A DNA stretch of 64,000 bases, taken from positions 26,115,611 to 26,179,610 of the forward strand of contig NC_092576.1 of assembly GCF_037975245.1 (NCBI RefSeq). Direction: 5' to 3'. This document shows, one piece after another, positions 1-12,650 of this stretch. A model generated the notes under the pieces. It made no database searches. It saw nothing but the letters and a program-made list of their open reading frames with translations, and was not told the DNA's origin. The translations under genes were made by a program, and so were the position numbers. Within the stretch, counting starts at the first letter, position 1; the number at the start of each line of letters is the position of its first letter. Source of the DNA: Apostichopus japonicus (lineage: Eukaryota > Echinodermata > Holothuroidea > Aspidochirotida > Stichopodidae).

Positions 1-735
1 ATTTTTTTATTTTCGGTCTTTCCGTTAACAAATCGCAGCATTTTAACACTGCGTATGGCTGACGGAACGTTGAAAAACGGTGAACCCTAAACTCAATGAT
101 TGTTGTGTTAACTTATTCCAACACTAATCTGTAGTTGATAGTTGCAAATTTACGGACCACGTTAAAATCCAAATAAGTTGTAGTGCAATGTTAACATCAC
201 AATAAACATGATTTATGTTCACTTCTTCATAAATGATATTTTTTACGAAGATCCAAGGTACATATACCTTATATGAGTTCAAATAAATGATGTCCGCTCT
301 TTTCCGAGACTTCCTTTTACAGTTAGTTTGCTTGTTATTCGTATACGAGTGACCACGCTCCTGCAAACGTCCGCGAAGAACCAGTTTGTATCCAATTGCT
401 CTTTTGTGGCAGGTGCCCTACAGCATTCTGAAAAGGTACCTGAGAGATTCTTTTGGTGATCGTGTGCAACTGTCACAACTCCCTGTTACCGTATGTGGAG
501 GGTTCTACAAGACGGGCTCTTTTTATATCTATATATATTTAGGGGCAAAGGAACGTTTTCTCTAATGTAGAATGAGGGGGGAGGAGGATTTATTCTGTTG
601 TCGACTGGGACCTATGTAGCCAGGGAGCTGTTATGTAGGGACAGTAAAGTACTCAACAACTGTGGACGTGAAATAGCGCCCCCTTTTTTGTTTCTTTGCC
701 ATTGGTTGAGATGTTATACATGTACCACCCATGCT
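1..735. other. No gene recognised
   Basis: AT-rich sequence with short overlapping open frames on both strands. None has a recognisable motif or a convincing pair of splice sites. I see nothing beyond ordinary intergenic or intronic DNA up to the MITE at 740. Confidence 0.4.
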
Positions 736-739
736 TTAA

Positions 740-1206
740 GGTAGCATACGCCCATTAAAAGCCCCATTGACTTACACACTAAATCACAAAAGTAATGTGG
801 TCTCTAAGTCTAGATAGAAGTTTTCACTAGCTAAACGCTACCCATCACCGGATAGCTGACAAGTTGGCCTTTCATGGCACCATCAATTTTCCGTACCATG
901 ACCATGAAGATTTTTTGCTATCCGAGCCGGAAGTTTTCGTCACTTGTAAACAAACCTCTTCACTCAGTGGTAAACAAATTTCCTACGCTGCTCCCGGGAG
1001 GCCTAAAGGGGTCTAAAATTGCCTCAATTGACCCAATTTTCTCACCACATGTACTTCCATTCATGCTCTTCAACATGCAAGCCACAAAAAACTAGATTAT
1101 GATTGATAACAGGTCACAAAAGATGTTCTCCCGCTGCTTTTCGGCACTTTTCCTGAAGGAGAACAATCGAGCGGACTGATATAGACTCTAATAGGAGTAT
1201 GCCACC
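740..1206 (+). mobile_element. 467-bp MITE, copy 1
   Basis: Non-autonomous DNA transposon. The left end GGTAGCATACGCC and the reverse complement of the right end (GGTGGCATACTCC) form an imperfect terminal inverted repeat. TTAA lies on both sides (736-739 and 1207-1210), as in piggyBac-type insertion. The 73-codon open frame inside (874-1095) has no known domain and is probably incidental. Other copies lie at 3009 and 18662. The family assignment rests only on the TTAA target and is tentative. Confidence 0.75.
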
Positions 1207-1210
1207 TTAA

Positions 1211-3004
1211 GTGAGATATGAATTTTTTTTTTATCACCAAAATGATACTTTTCATAGTTGTCACCATATAAACCACAACAGAAATCTATGCAATTATCAT
1301 TTTAGGTCCAAAAAGATGTATTTTCAGAGATTTCAGTATGCACGGTGCAGTGTGTAAATACACATATGAGCAATACTGTGTAAGCAGTAACCAGGTCTAT
1401 GTCTGCAACAACACTTCCAGTCACCAATTTTGATAAGCTTGACCAATTTGGGTGCATCTATGATTCTTGCAGGTTTGATTGGTATCCCTGATCACAGTCC
1501 ACTTGGTCTGGCTTGCCCTACCTGCAGAAACATCATCCATAGAAGGGTCAGCGGGGAGGGCTTTTTCGTCTCTGGCTCTGAAAAGTGATGAAAACGACTT
1601 TTGTTTACTCAGCAGATTCCTCCCAAACTGACCCACAGGACATACCCCAATGTATTCCTGAACTGTTTGGAACATGTTAAACTGATATTGCATGACACTC
1701 CAGTGCAACTGTTAAGTTACTAAGAATAAGAGAAGAGAATCGAAGGTGTTCTTTGCCAAAACTGGATCATCGGGATTTGTAAACAACAGCCTCACTGTAA
1801 CAGTATTACAGTAGTCAAAAGGAAAGCTTACTGGAATGCTATCTAGATACACTGTTCACCTCAATAGCACACCCAGTCCATTTAAAGGTTTGTGCATAGG
1901 TTGTAACAATGTATTAAAGACAGTTATAAGAGAAGAGAGGTGGATAGGGGGGCATATTTCATGATAAAACATTCAAATTTGTTGCTCGGCAAGGAACAAC
2001 AACGTCAAATTACCGTATTCTCCATTGGTGGCAAGCACTGGTTCCTATAGTTACTACAGTAGATCTCCCATGGAAGCATCAGGATATCTCTTTCTGCTGT
2101 CAGAGTTGTTTGGGATTTGTTGTTACCTCACCTAACCAGTTGAGTCCATTGATACCACACCCATTCAAAGTATATAGCTGTGCATGCTGAGGACTTAGCA
2201 CATCAACTTTCTCTGAAAATTGACAAAACAACAGAAAACTAATGAGGAGTGAGTAGGCTCAAAAACCCCTTGATGCACATATGCAGGGGCAGAAAATGCA
2301 TACCTTTGTGGATTATTTGCTAAATAAGACTCAAAACATTCTCTGTGCAAGGTATTAGCACTCACCAGCCACTCCACTTAGGATACAGACCTCATACAAC
2401 ATTGTGCTACAGCTGGTGTAGACTTGGTCTAGGATACTAACGTAGCGCCATTATGAACCTGAGGCCTAGGCCTAAGCTAACAACGTTAGGGGTATTTCAT
2501 GCATTGAAACTGAGTTTTTGTCCTTAGTTAAACACCAGGTACTTCCAACTTTAGCAAAAATAACCTAAAATATGATTACCATGTACTTTAGGTGCCCACA
2601 GATGTCAAATTTCACTGAACTTAGTCGTTCACGTCACACACACTGCAGGCATTTTGGTCTGATTCTGAAGGATTTTGAATTTCGTGCATTTGGCACCTAC
2701 TTAGCAGATTCAAGGCAGGAATCATACTACGGAAGCTTTGGTAGGTCAAGGCTTAATGACCCTATAGTTAATTGGGGAGGAAAAACTGGTCAGAAATGCT
2801 CAGAAGGCTGTTCTAGTCTACTGTATAGAAACGCACATGCTCTTTGTGGTACTTTAAGGCTGTAATACTAATTTATGCGTAAAAATCACCCAAGCTTGAA
2901 ATTTTCTGACGTTTGCTTGAAAACCATTTTTACACACCATAGCAACTACTTTGATCCAAAATTGGGACTTCTAGCACTTAAAATGAAAAATTTGGCATTT
3001 TTGC
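1211..3004. other. Non-coding stretch between MITE copies
   Basis: No gene is recognised with confidence. On the minus strand, 1522-1700 looks like a possible internal exon: a CAG acceptor on its right, an open frame of about 60 codons, and a CTGCAG|GTAGGG donor on its left. The frame contains QYQF and VQEYI, which weakly recalls the tail of receptor tyrosine phosphatase domains, but the rest does not match. The remainder is AT-rich DNA without visible repeats. Confidence 0.25.
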
Positions 3005-3008
3005 TTAA

Positions 3009-3475
3009 GGTAGCATACGCCCATTAAAAGCCCCATTGACTTACACACTAAATCACAAAAGTAATGTGGTCTCTAAGTCTAGATAGAAGTTTTCACTAGC
3101 TAAACGCTACCCATCACCGGATAGCTGACAAGTTGGCCTTTCATGGCACCATCAATTTTCCGTACCATGACCATGAAGATTTTTTGCTATCCGAGCCGGA
3201 AGTTTTCGTCACTTGTAAACAAACCTCTTCACTCAGTGGTAAACAAATTTCCTACGCTGCTCCCGGGAGGCCTAAAGGGGTCTAAAATTGCCTCAATTGA
3301 CCCAATTTTCTCACCACATGTACTTCCATTCATGCTCTTCAACATGCAAGCCACAAAAAACTAGATTATGATTGATAACAGGTCACAAAAGATGTTCTCC
3401 CGCTGCTTTTCGGCACTTTTCCTGAAGGAGAACAATCGAGCGGACTGATATAGACTCTAATAGGAGTATGCCACC
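3009..3475 (+). mobile_element. 467-bp MITE, copy 2
   Basis: Same element as at 740, same orientation, same length and, read side by side, the same sequence throughout. TTAA precedes it (3005-3008). The following bases are TTCA, so the right target copy has changed or was never exact. The flanks differ from those of copy 1, so this is a separate insertion and not a segmental duplication. Confidence 0.75.
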
Positions 3476-3477
3476 TT

Positions 3478-4060
3478 CATATCAAGCCATTGTATATACC
3501 ATCAACAAGTACTTTTTCTGCCCATATCTGCTGAATCAGGTATGTTTGTGTTGCTTCAAGTTCAGGAGTAATATTAAGAAAGATGTAGCGACTTGATAGG
3601 GATTATATCAACACTCGTAATGTATTTAGGGTTGGCTATTTATTGATTATTGTTGAACGTTATTTCTAGTCCGAAGAGTAATTGGGCTTACATAGACTCA
3701 ACATGGGAAGTGGTTTTGCGAGTGTTTAACGTTATGTAAATGCACACATAGTTTAAATCACTAAGTACTGTTCAAGTGAGTGACGAGAGATTAATAAGAT
3801 CATTCTGTAGTACATTAAGGTGTTAGTTATACTTCTACTTCTTCCATTTGTTTTTTATTCATTATGCATTTAGCCTTATCCATTGTTTTGTGTTAATTTA
3901 ACCTAACTTGTAAGAAGTTCCACGCTTTGTAAACCGAGGGTTTCAGACCCAGAGTGAGAGGTTGAATAAACCATGCATGCTTTCATATCAAGCCATTGTA
4001 TATACCATCAACAAGAACTCTTGTGTACTTTTTCTGCCCATATCTACTCAATCAGCTGGC
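3478..4060 (+). repeat. LTR-like repeat pair (fossil)
   Basis: A 60-bp segment at 3478-3539 recurs at 3984-4056. Between them lies a block that starts TGTAGCGACTTG near 3581, contains GAATAAA near 3964, and could end ...TCAATCA near 4056, which is the size and TG..CA form of an LTR. The first copy is cut on its left by the MITE. I see no coding part of an LTR element nearby, so the LTR reading is only a suggestion. Confidence 0.3.
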
Positions 4061-4116
4061 TCATGAGCACCACCATCTGCTGTAATAAATAAGAGGAAGG
4101 CTAAGCCAAGGAGCAG

Positions 4117-4240
4117 GAACCTGTGATGGCTATAAGCGAGACCTGTGACCTCTAGACGCAAAACCTGTGACGGCTAGACGCAGAACCTGTGACGGCTAGA
4201 CGTAGAACCTGTGACGGCTAGATGCGGAAACCTGTGGAAC
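4117..4240 (+). repeat. 22-bp minisatellite, about five units
   Basis: Unit ACCTGTGACGGCTAGACGCA plus two variable bases. Starts fall at 4119, 4141, 4163, 4185, 4207 and 4230 (partial), a period of 22 bp. The units differ by a few substitutions. Confidence 0.85.
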
Positions 4241-6877
4241 ACCCCAGGCTCGACCATTGGACCGGGGCAAAAGTTAGTCAGAGGTCGGATGAAGAACGGA
4301 ACTATCTAGCGTTTTTTACTTTAATGCTCAAGTCTTTTGGTCCTTTTCCCCAATTTTCCTTCTTTTTTTTAGTGGAGGCAACTTTAGCTGTACATTCCTC
4401 GAAAACGAAACGTAGGAATTTGATTCAAATTTCCCAGGAATGCTTGGAATATAATCCCCTTTCATATATCAAAAATAATTTTTCTTCTGGACTATCCTTT
4501 TAATAGCTTCTCCCAAAACTGTTGGAGCATTGGCTGATACCGACGCTTTTTATGTAAAAGAGCTTCATAGACACATGGAATATTGTTCTGGACTGTATTA
4601 TTTATAATGATCCATGATCATGTTCTTATTATAGATATTGAAATCATGAAGAAAATATTACGATCGATCTCTCTCAAACAAAATATGCCTTACTGAGTTC
4701 GCTCGGTTTTTCTCGGACCGAGTTACAACAAAGTGTACCAGTCCCGCGAAATCGTAATAACAACCATATTAGAACAACTTATCGCATTAGATGTTGTTCG
4801 TGAAATATATGTTTTCAAGCTGTTATTAAATCGCCAGCCTAGGTTCACAACGGGTTGCATTCTCATTAATATTTTTCCTTTCTCAGTCGCTCATGTTCCT
4901 ATGCCAAATATCACATGTTCCATCTCTTTTAATTTATGGGCATTTCCACAGTAATGAGGTATGTGTTGCAGTGTGAAGTTTGCATTAAAATAGAATTGTG
5001 AACTGGTGTGCAACATGCATTTGTTGTTTCAATTATTCAAACAGACTTTGGAGATATAATAAAGACAATCTTAATACATTTCTCTGTTGTTCCTTTACTT
5101 TATTTATTGAATATGTTCTCCGTCCATATTCTTTGCAGTCTATTTCTTGTGACATCCAAAACATGGCAAATTTAAATTTTACCCTTGGTTATGGTAAAAA
5201 GTTCGGATGATAAAATTATTGGGCCACAATTGTAGTAAATTAGCAAAATTGCTGCTATCAAGACGTTTCTTTTAAAATCTACCCAAAAAAATGGATGAAA
5301 ACCTCATTTCTTCATTGTCTCTTCATTGTCTGTAACGGGCGTAAATCTGTCCGTCCGTAATGTTACATACATGCACAAAGCCACTGTTTGATAGCAGTAT
5401 ACACATTGCCGAAAGAAACTGCCCCCATACGACGTTCCAACATCTTTCTTCCTTGGTAGAAGCTAACAATCCATTTGACAAACTCACTACAGAGCTAAGA
5501 GCAACTGTAACATTCAACCCGAAATTCTGTCCACGATTTGTAATGGACATAACTGGTGTAACGATGTACAGAAGGGCTTTGCATATTGTTGAAGACGATA
5601 TATGTAGCTAACTTCAACATCTTCAGAGTCTGCGCATTCCAATAAAAACGCAGAAAATCGCAAACACGAACGTTATCTCTATGTACGTAGCTGAGCAGAC
5701 GATCTGTCCAAGATGTTACATGCACTACAATGTTACACGCATAACAACAAATGATCAGGTTAGTTAAAATTCCTGAGATATATTTGATTATTAGCGTGTA
5801 CAAATGGTTTTCAGTGAGTCGATCTACAGTTCCACACCATATGCGGTCAATGGGAACCGATGTTTAGCATGGAATCTGGTAGTTTGAAGCTATTTTGACA
5901 GACAATTGAGAATTGTCATTCCTGTTCGTGCGAACAAGGACGGACCGCTGTGTAGCCTACCGATAAGGTACACTGTAACATTAGGCCTAACTTAAGTCTA
6001 CAGTAAGAATAACTTATAACAGTCGATGATACCACGCAAAACAATGATAAATGTGATCTTAAAAACAACATATTAATTGAAATGTTGCTACTTTGCCTGC
6101 TCCCTTACTTAAAAATGGTTTTAACCACCACCTCAACACGCAAGTAGTGTTCACTGTTAGGCTATGCATAATACGAAAAGGCCTACTAGTAACACACATA
6201 ACACAGTGGGGTTAGGCCTACTGAAATCCCAATGTCGCGTAGTTTGCGTGACTGTACGCCTAAGGCCTAGGCCTTTTTGTTTGTTAACAATGGTATTGAA
6301 AGCGTGTTGCACTGCTATAGTAATAGGCTAGACACACACCTAATATGCTTTTTCGTTTTTTTTTCTTTCTTGTTTATTTTTCTTTAAGCCAATGTTTAGG
6401 CCTAAGACTAGTTTTGCAACAACTTTATGCAAGTGAGGCTAGAGGTACTGTGACTTATCTTTGCAAAATTTACAGTTTGAGGGTCTAATAAAGTTGTGTG
6501 ACCATATCATGGGAATGTTGGTGACTAGAATGAATGCACCAACCAGCTTCGGTGGAGTACGAAACCTAGTTTCTTGTCCAAACTTTTCCCCGAAAAAGTG
6601 CCAAAACTTAGCTTAAAAGTTTGAGGTAAATTTCTGTATTTTGCTGTTGAATTAGTGTATATTAAAATAGAGTGAATGAAGTACTCTTCAGTCTGATCCA
6701 TGCAATAACAAGTTTTGCAAAGGAGTATACCAACAATTTTGTTTATACTGTCTGCTTCAGCAGGTGCTGCACTTCATCGCAAAATGAAATTTGCCATCAG
6801 GCTTCGGTCGTCAATCAGATTTCCAAATGAATGCGAAGAAGAGACTCCCCCTACTGTATCTTGATCACGTGCATCAG
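4241..6877. other. No gene recognised
   Basis: AT-rich DNA. Open frames on opposite strands at 5323-5803 overlap one another and match nothing I know. GGCCTA-rich runs such as CCTAAGGCCTAGGCC (about 6258-6272) also occur elsewhere in the window (60.5-62.4 kb). No splice-supported exon or repeat array is evident. Confidence 0.35.
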
Positions 6878-7782
6878 CAATGCGTGAATACAGAAAGAAC
6901 GTAAAGAAAAGTTCTGAAAAATACCAACTTCAGTGTTTGGTGGAAAAGCAGAGGGCCTACAAGTACCGTCATAACATGACAGTCGATCAGAGGGGAAAGT
7001 ACTGTACAATGAAAAAGCAAAACAGAGAATGAGAAGAATGTGGGAAAGGAAAAAGAAACGCAAGTTACTGAGTTACTGAAGTCGATGATGAGTGACCAAC
7101 CCAATTTGCCTTTGTCAAGGGAAGTGCATCACTCAAGTGGGACAACCATGTAAGTAACTACCTTATACTTTTTGCGATATTGTTTTTAACCTTGTTCAGG
7201 GATGCCTTGCTTAATGGCCATAGACACAGACCAGTGAGCTGTTACAGCTAGTACAGTGAGCTGGTAACTAGCATGTTAGAAGAATATTTCCACAGTTGTA
7301 CGATGATAACATTTTGCAAGGAAGTATGATGCTGTTGTTCAACCCTGTTTTAGTCTTCCACAGCTTGGGAATTTGAAGGAATGTTGAAATACATTTTTAA
7401 TATTTCACAGCATTATCATTCATTCCTTCACTAGTTGTTTGACTGGAATCCATTAATTTCTTTTCTCAGCTCTGGAAGTCAAACATTGCCAGGATGCAAC
7501 GAAATGTCCAGAGAGAAATACTATGCAGTCTTCTACGACAAACAATTCCATGTAGGAAGGATGATTGCAGAGGAAGGGGAGGAGTACTACCAATTTAAGT
7601 TCCTACATAAAGTGTGTAACCCTAGTGCTCGACTCTTTGATTGGCCTGCTAGACCAGATATTGATACTGTTCATAGGCGTTTCATAATTCATGGACCACT
7701 TGTTCTGGTTGGAATGGCCCTTTCAAAATTGAGGACTTTGATAAGTGAAAGAACGCTACAAACAAATGAAGTTAACATGTAG
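6878..7782 (+). pseudogene. Gene D remains: Lys/Arg-rich exon and C-terminal exon
   Basis: Two exon-like pieces. The first (about 6878-7150) encodes a basic helical segment starting MREYRKNVKKSSEKY and continuing with EKQRAYKYRHNM and KYCTMKKQNRE. It then meets a stop, while the basic run RMRRMWERKKKRK continues one frame over. A donor (AT|GTAAGTAACT) follows at about 7151. The second piece (about 7470-7782) follows a TTTTCTCAG acceptor and reads REKYYAVFYDKQFHVGR ... YQFKFLHKVCN ... FDWPARPDIDTV to a stop. This layout recalls uncharacterised fish and invertebrate proteins with a basic REYR..KYQ repeat and a Tudor/SH3-like end; that is from memory, not a search. The frame slip makes it a decayed gene or an assembly slip. 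A polyadenylation-type AATAAA lies near 7913. Confidence 0.4.
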
Positions 7783-10700
7783 CTCTGAGCAGTAATTCCT
7801 ATGAAATGGACATTTGCTGTAACTTTTAGGATATTGTGTAAAGCTCCAAGAAAGCTACTTTTAATTCAGAATAATCAGAATAATTTCACTTGGGTCAGCT
7901 ACATTCCTCGAATAAAGAAACAATGTTAAAGATACGTTTTTCTTCAAGTTTCTATGAACATTTAAATCATTTTGCATTGTTAAATTTGAAAACATTGACT
8001 GGATTCTGCTATGGTTGGAAAGCTATCATTTTATCATTATGCATTTGGTATTGATAATTAAGTGAAAGACTGTTAAATTACATATTGTTTGATTTTGTAT
8101 CATTGACTGGAATCACATATGAATGAAAAGCAATTGTTTGATGCATTTGGTATTGATAATTTATTGAGCTTTGATAAATTTATGAAGATTTTGTATTGAT
8201 TTGTTATATATGGATAAATTGCTGCATATGTTGACTGCAGACATTCATGGAAATTCCTGTTAATCTGCCTTGCCATATGGAATGCTTGATTAACAGACCA
8301 CCTGAAGTTTTGTCTAATCTAGGAAGTTCTCTGAATTTTGATTTTTAACTGTTGCGTTATTTCATACTAGTTGAAATGCAAGTTTTTATTGCATGTATTC
8401 CAACTTTCAGAGCATGGAGTGAATGTTACTAACTTCTCTGCAAATCTTGCTGACCTGTGAAATAAAAAAGTGAACATGCATATTAGTGTTTATCTTTTAG
8501 AAGAATGGTTTCATGTGGACATACCAGAATATACTGGAAAATTTCCAAGAACTATTGAAAGAGTTTTACCCTTGTGACCAAAATCTGTTTTACAAAAGTG
8601 TTGCATTTAACATCTTTCATTCATTATTTATTTGTTAATTGACATGTATTTGGTATGCAATACCCATAGAAGCAATAAAAGAGAACAAAGATTTCCGTTG
8701 TTTTACCAAACAGTTATTTAAATCCGTCCACAAAATACTGTTACATACGTATGTAGATTTTCCCCCCAAAAATGATTATATCTTGCTTTGTAATGTATTT
8801 CTTTCTTTCTCTCAATTTAAAGCTCTTGTATCATCACTTACTTTGTTTAGACTGTCTTGCTTTAAGTGTTTGCTAAATTGGTGCTCCCAACAGCATTTCC
8901 TAAATCCTATGTCTGTCCATGTTACATACGTTCCATTACAACTAATTTGACAAGTAAATGTGTTGCGTAAATGCAAACGGTTAAAGCAAATATGTTTATG
9001 CTTGACATGAAGGTCAAAGACAGTGTCTAAATTCAAAAAAATGTAATTCCATGCTTGATATTACAAATTTAATTTTTGGCTACAATGTCACACTTTTGTA
9101 CCTCTCTAGTGTGGAAATGCCCTTATGTCTTTTGGTCTTGTTGTTTCAAAATAACGTGGTCGAAATAAAGATAATGTAATGACCTACTAGTTTGGACATT
9201 TGTAGACCTAAGATTATTGGAATTTAAAATAAATAAATCAACGAAAGCTTTTCACAACCTGATCTATTCAATTAAATGACTAGCTCACATAGGGACTCAT
9301 GATTGCAAGTTAAATGAACGCTTAAATCCACATACCCTCCTCTCCCTCCCTCCCTCCCTCTTCTTCCGTCGACTCAAAGCAACCGCGCGTGGGATTTCCT
9401 GTAGATCTGTTTGATGTTCCTAACTTTCAACATCTATTATTTTCTGCCTGTATCTTTTCACAAGAATAACAAGTAACTTTGGCAACCCGTGTACACGCGG
9501 GCCCAAGCAATCTCCCAGGCACCTTGCCAAACACAATAATATGAGCTCACCCCTTGAAGCAACGAGCTGTCCGCAGTGTGCGCGTAACATCGAGGGATAA
9601 CACCGAGGCCTAACATCGAGGCCGGGAAGCAACTTTCTTGGAAATCCGCAAGCATGTGCGTGCTTATTGTAGAAGTGTCTAGCGATGACTATAAAGGCCA
9701 CTAGTGATTGCACAATCGATGAAAGTGGGAAATTCAACAGCCTTGATAAGAGAATATGCTTATCCTGGCTATAATATAGGAAAACGCGAATATAGAAATG
9801 AAACGATAATAAAGGAAAAGTCGGTATTTGGGAGATGTTTGAATCAAAAAGTATGTGGGAGCCAGGTATTCGTGCACATGAATTTAGATACAAGGCTATA
9901 GTGCCAATCAGCTAGAGTGGGTGTAATAGATACTGAAGGATTGATAAATATTGAATATATCGGTTGGTATTTCAGTGAGGATAGCGGGGAAACAAGAAAG
10001 ACACATGCTACCAATATGCATCTTGTAAAAGTAGAATTGGTGGATTCTGCTATGAATTATTTTTGTTTTGCGCGATCTCCTGTTGTATATTCGAATCTTA
10101 AAACACAGTAAGCATAGATCCCATATATGAGAGTGCATGAACAGTGTAATTTAAAATTATGAGAATACTGTCTTTTTCTCTTTTATATATTACAAAAGAC
10201 TGAGATCACAGGCTATTCCAAACACCAGAGGTACCATAACTATACTGTGGCCTATGAAGTGTTTACCGAAAGGAATGTCCCCAATACAGGAAATAACTAA
10301 TTCCCGAGGGCCCAACTACTTACCAAGGTACATGAGTTGGCACCATTGCAATTTACTGCAATTTTGGGGTTTTGAACACATAGAAGATACTCCGACTTTG
10401 TCTCCGTCTTTTGGCTTGCCACTGTAGACATACTGAACGCATTAATTAAGTAAAATAGAGGCATTCATTAACGGTTGGTGCCAGGGCCATTTTAGCGTAC
10501 TAAGTTTCCCTACTCAGCTCACACACCCCTTCCCCAATAGGTCCTATTTTACCTCTTCCACTGAACGACGAAGACCTTTGTCTTTCTTTTTTTTTCACAA
10601 GCCACAGGAGGAAACTTATAGACCGCAAACATTTTCGGGAAACCGATAGTAGTGCTCTTTTTGCGACAGCGTTCCCTTTGTTGTGTCCTATCTGTTGGGG

Positions 10701-11216
10701 GAAATCTCATCAGGTGATATTAATTAATCACGGAAGGTTTCGAATATACAGTGATACCAGTCGTGTCTAATCTTTAGGTTTTTCGCGCCTAGATCAACTT
10801 TTTTTGCCCTTTATTTGCACTGTGAATGGTCTAAACTTGTGAGGTTGGCGCTTTCCTCAGTCTTTTTTTTTAATATCCTTGTATGTAGGCTTTCGTAATC
10901 CTTTTTAAACTGATACGATTGGTGTAAATTGGAAAAATCGACTTCTGCCGTTTATGTCAGCCACACATATTCAGTTGAACATTTTTATCTGTCAGCCTCC
11001 TGTGACGTGACGTGTTGAAGTTTGCGCTTGAAATAAAATCTAAAAGTAAATAGTTTTTTAAAAAGTGATATTTTTATCTCAGTTGTAGAGGCATATTTCA
11101 TTGTAAATCCCCAAATTTGGTGTTCTAACATAATTCTTATAACATAGGAGAAGAATAAAAAACGAAAGTTTCGCGTTATTTTTGGTTGCTCTGCCGCGTA
11201 CGGTGTGAAATTTAAA
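7783..11216. other. No gene recognised; one TCCC microsatellite
   Basis: AT-rich 3' flank of gene D followed by featureless DNA. A (TCCC)n run lies at about 9340-9360. Overlapping open frames on both strands at 9420-10138 carry no motif; the longest (157 codons, minus) lacks any family signature and looks incidental. Confidence 0.35.
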
Positions 11217-11274
11217 ATGAAATACCAAGGACTGGATCCCGCGTTGACGAAAGCAATACCAAAGTTCTTGTTCG
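11217..11274 (+). CDS. Possible first exon of gene A
   Basis: ATG in an AAAATGA context opens 19 codons (MKYQGLDPALTKAIPKFLF) ending at a strong donor, TTCG|GTAAGT. The peptide has no known motif. The exon ends one base into a codon, whereas the next recognised exon at 13848 needs two. Either an exon between them is missing or hidden among the repeats at 11.8-13.8 kb, or this exon belongs elsewhere. Confidence 0.3.
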
Positions 11275-11838
11275 GTAAGTCATAGTTAAATATACATTAT
11301 ATATTATACCTTCTATAGATGGTTTACAAGACTGCTTCACCATTGGTATATCCATTCTTGTTTAGTGTCATGTCAATAATGAATTTTACTAAACTTCCTG
11401 CAATTCACCCAACCATGGAAGTATTTCGAGGTAGGACATTCGTGACATGGATATTATAAGTGCATGGGTTTACGTCAAACTATTTTCGTAAATAGTGGTT
11501 AAAGCGCATTTTTGGCTTTGATGAGACCACCCTTTCTGTAAGGTTTTCAAACAGTAAATCTTACTTAGGCCTAAAGAAATACCCACAAAAAAATCATTTA
11601 AATTATCAAGTGAATACAATTCACATCTATAGTCCCTTAGCTTATGCCACAGAAATAGTTGGTTATTTTAGTGCCCACCTGTTTAGATGGGAATAAAAGT
11701 TCATTTTTTAATAGAGGCTGTTACTGTACAACAGTCGAAAAGTAAAACTTTCGTAACATTAAAAAGGTTTATGAAAAGGCGAAATATAAATGCCTCAGAT
11801 ATTTTTGTTTTTGTTACTTTAATATCCTATCAATAGGC

Positions 11839-11857
11839 CGCCCCCCCCCCCCCCCCG
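11839..11857 (+). repeat. Poly-C run
   Basis: An almost pure C run of about 18 bases within a putative intron. Similar runs occur near 13384, 14796 and 22791. Confidence 0.7.
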
Positions 11858-12003
11858 CAATGTAAAATGGGAAAAGTAGCAGAAAGAACAACCTAACGCT
11901 AGTAGGGGGAACTGTATATTACAAGTAACGTAAAGGGTCGACTGAACACCCGGAGGCACAACTATCAGAGACCTTCAACTTAAGAAATAAATCAATGGCC
12001 TGT

Positions 12004-12516
12004 TATAACTATATATGACTCTACACTGAAAAAACTTCAAACTGTTCAGAATTCTGCTGCCCGGTTAATATCATGGTCATCGCGTCATGATCACATGTCT
12101 CCAGTGCTTCAATCACTCCATTGGCTTCCAGTAAAACATCGGTCAATTTATAAGCTCCTCTTAACGTACAAGTCACAACACTCCCTTGCCCCTGGTTACA
12201 TTACAAATTTAATTCCTCAGTATCATCCTCAACGCCAACTTCGCTCGTCTACAAAGTGTCTTCTTGCCACCAGCCATACCCCAAACAAAGTTTTATGGAG
12301 AAAGAGCCTTCATCTCTGCTGCACCTCATCTCTGGAACAATCTACCATTTTCAATTCGCAATGCACCATCGGTTGACTGCTTTAATCGTCTCTTAAAAAC
12401 ACATTTATTCCAAAATTTACAGTGATTTGTCTTGCATATTTGTGTACTTGTTTTAAGCGCTTTGAGGCCTTTGCATAAAGCGCTCTATAAATATTTGCTT
12501 ATTATTATTATTATAA
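12004..12516 (+). mobile_element. 3' end of an L2/CR1-like LINE
   Basis: The translation carries the C-terminal block of L2-type reverse-transcriptase ORFs: LHWLPVKHRSIYKLLL, then LAPGYITNLI and RQLRSSTKCLL, followed one frame over by the usual GERAF..PHLWN-type block. It ends with the typical tail: GCGCTTTGAGG, AAAGCGCTCTATAAA and then ATT repeats ending near 12516. It is strongly 5'-truncated and slips frame at least once, so it is a dead copy. Confidence 0.75.
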
Positions 12517-12650
12517 AGGTTTTGCTTGTTTACTTATTTTTTTAATGATGGTGTGTTAGAAGGAATGGCTCGAGGAAGACGATATTCCATCACAAATTAC
12601 AAAAGAGAGTCCTTTTTTTATCGTATCACCATTGCCAAATTATGGAATTG

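Noticed and set aside
874-1095. 73-codon ORF inside the MITE, repeated identically at 3143
   Set aside because: The identity reflects identical transposon copies. The peptide has no domain and the third MITE copy does not keep the same frame start.
1522-1700. Minus-strand exon resembling a receptor tyrosine phosphatase tail
   Set aside because: Only QYQF and VQEYI match, the spacing is off by one residue, no catalytic motif is present and no neighbouring exon was found.
5323-5803. Coding frames on both strands
   Set aside because: They overlap in antisense and none shows family motifs or consistent splice sites.
9420-9893. 157-codon minus-strand ORF
   Set aside because: No motif, odd composition, overlapping frames on both strands and no splice or promoter context.
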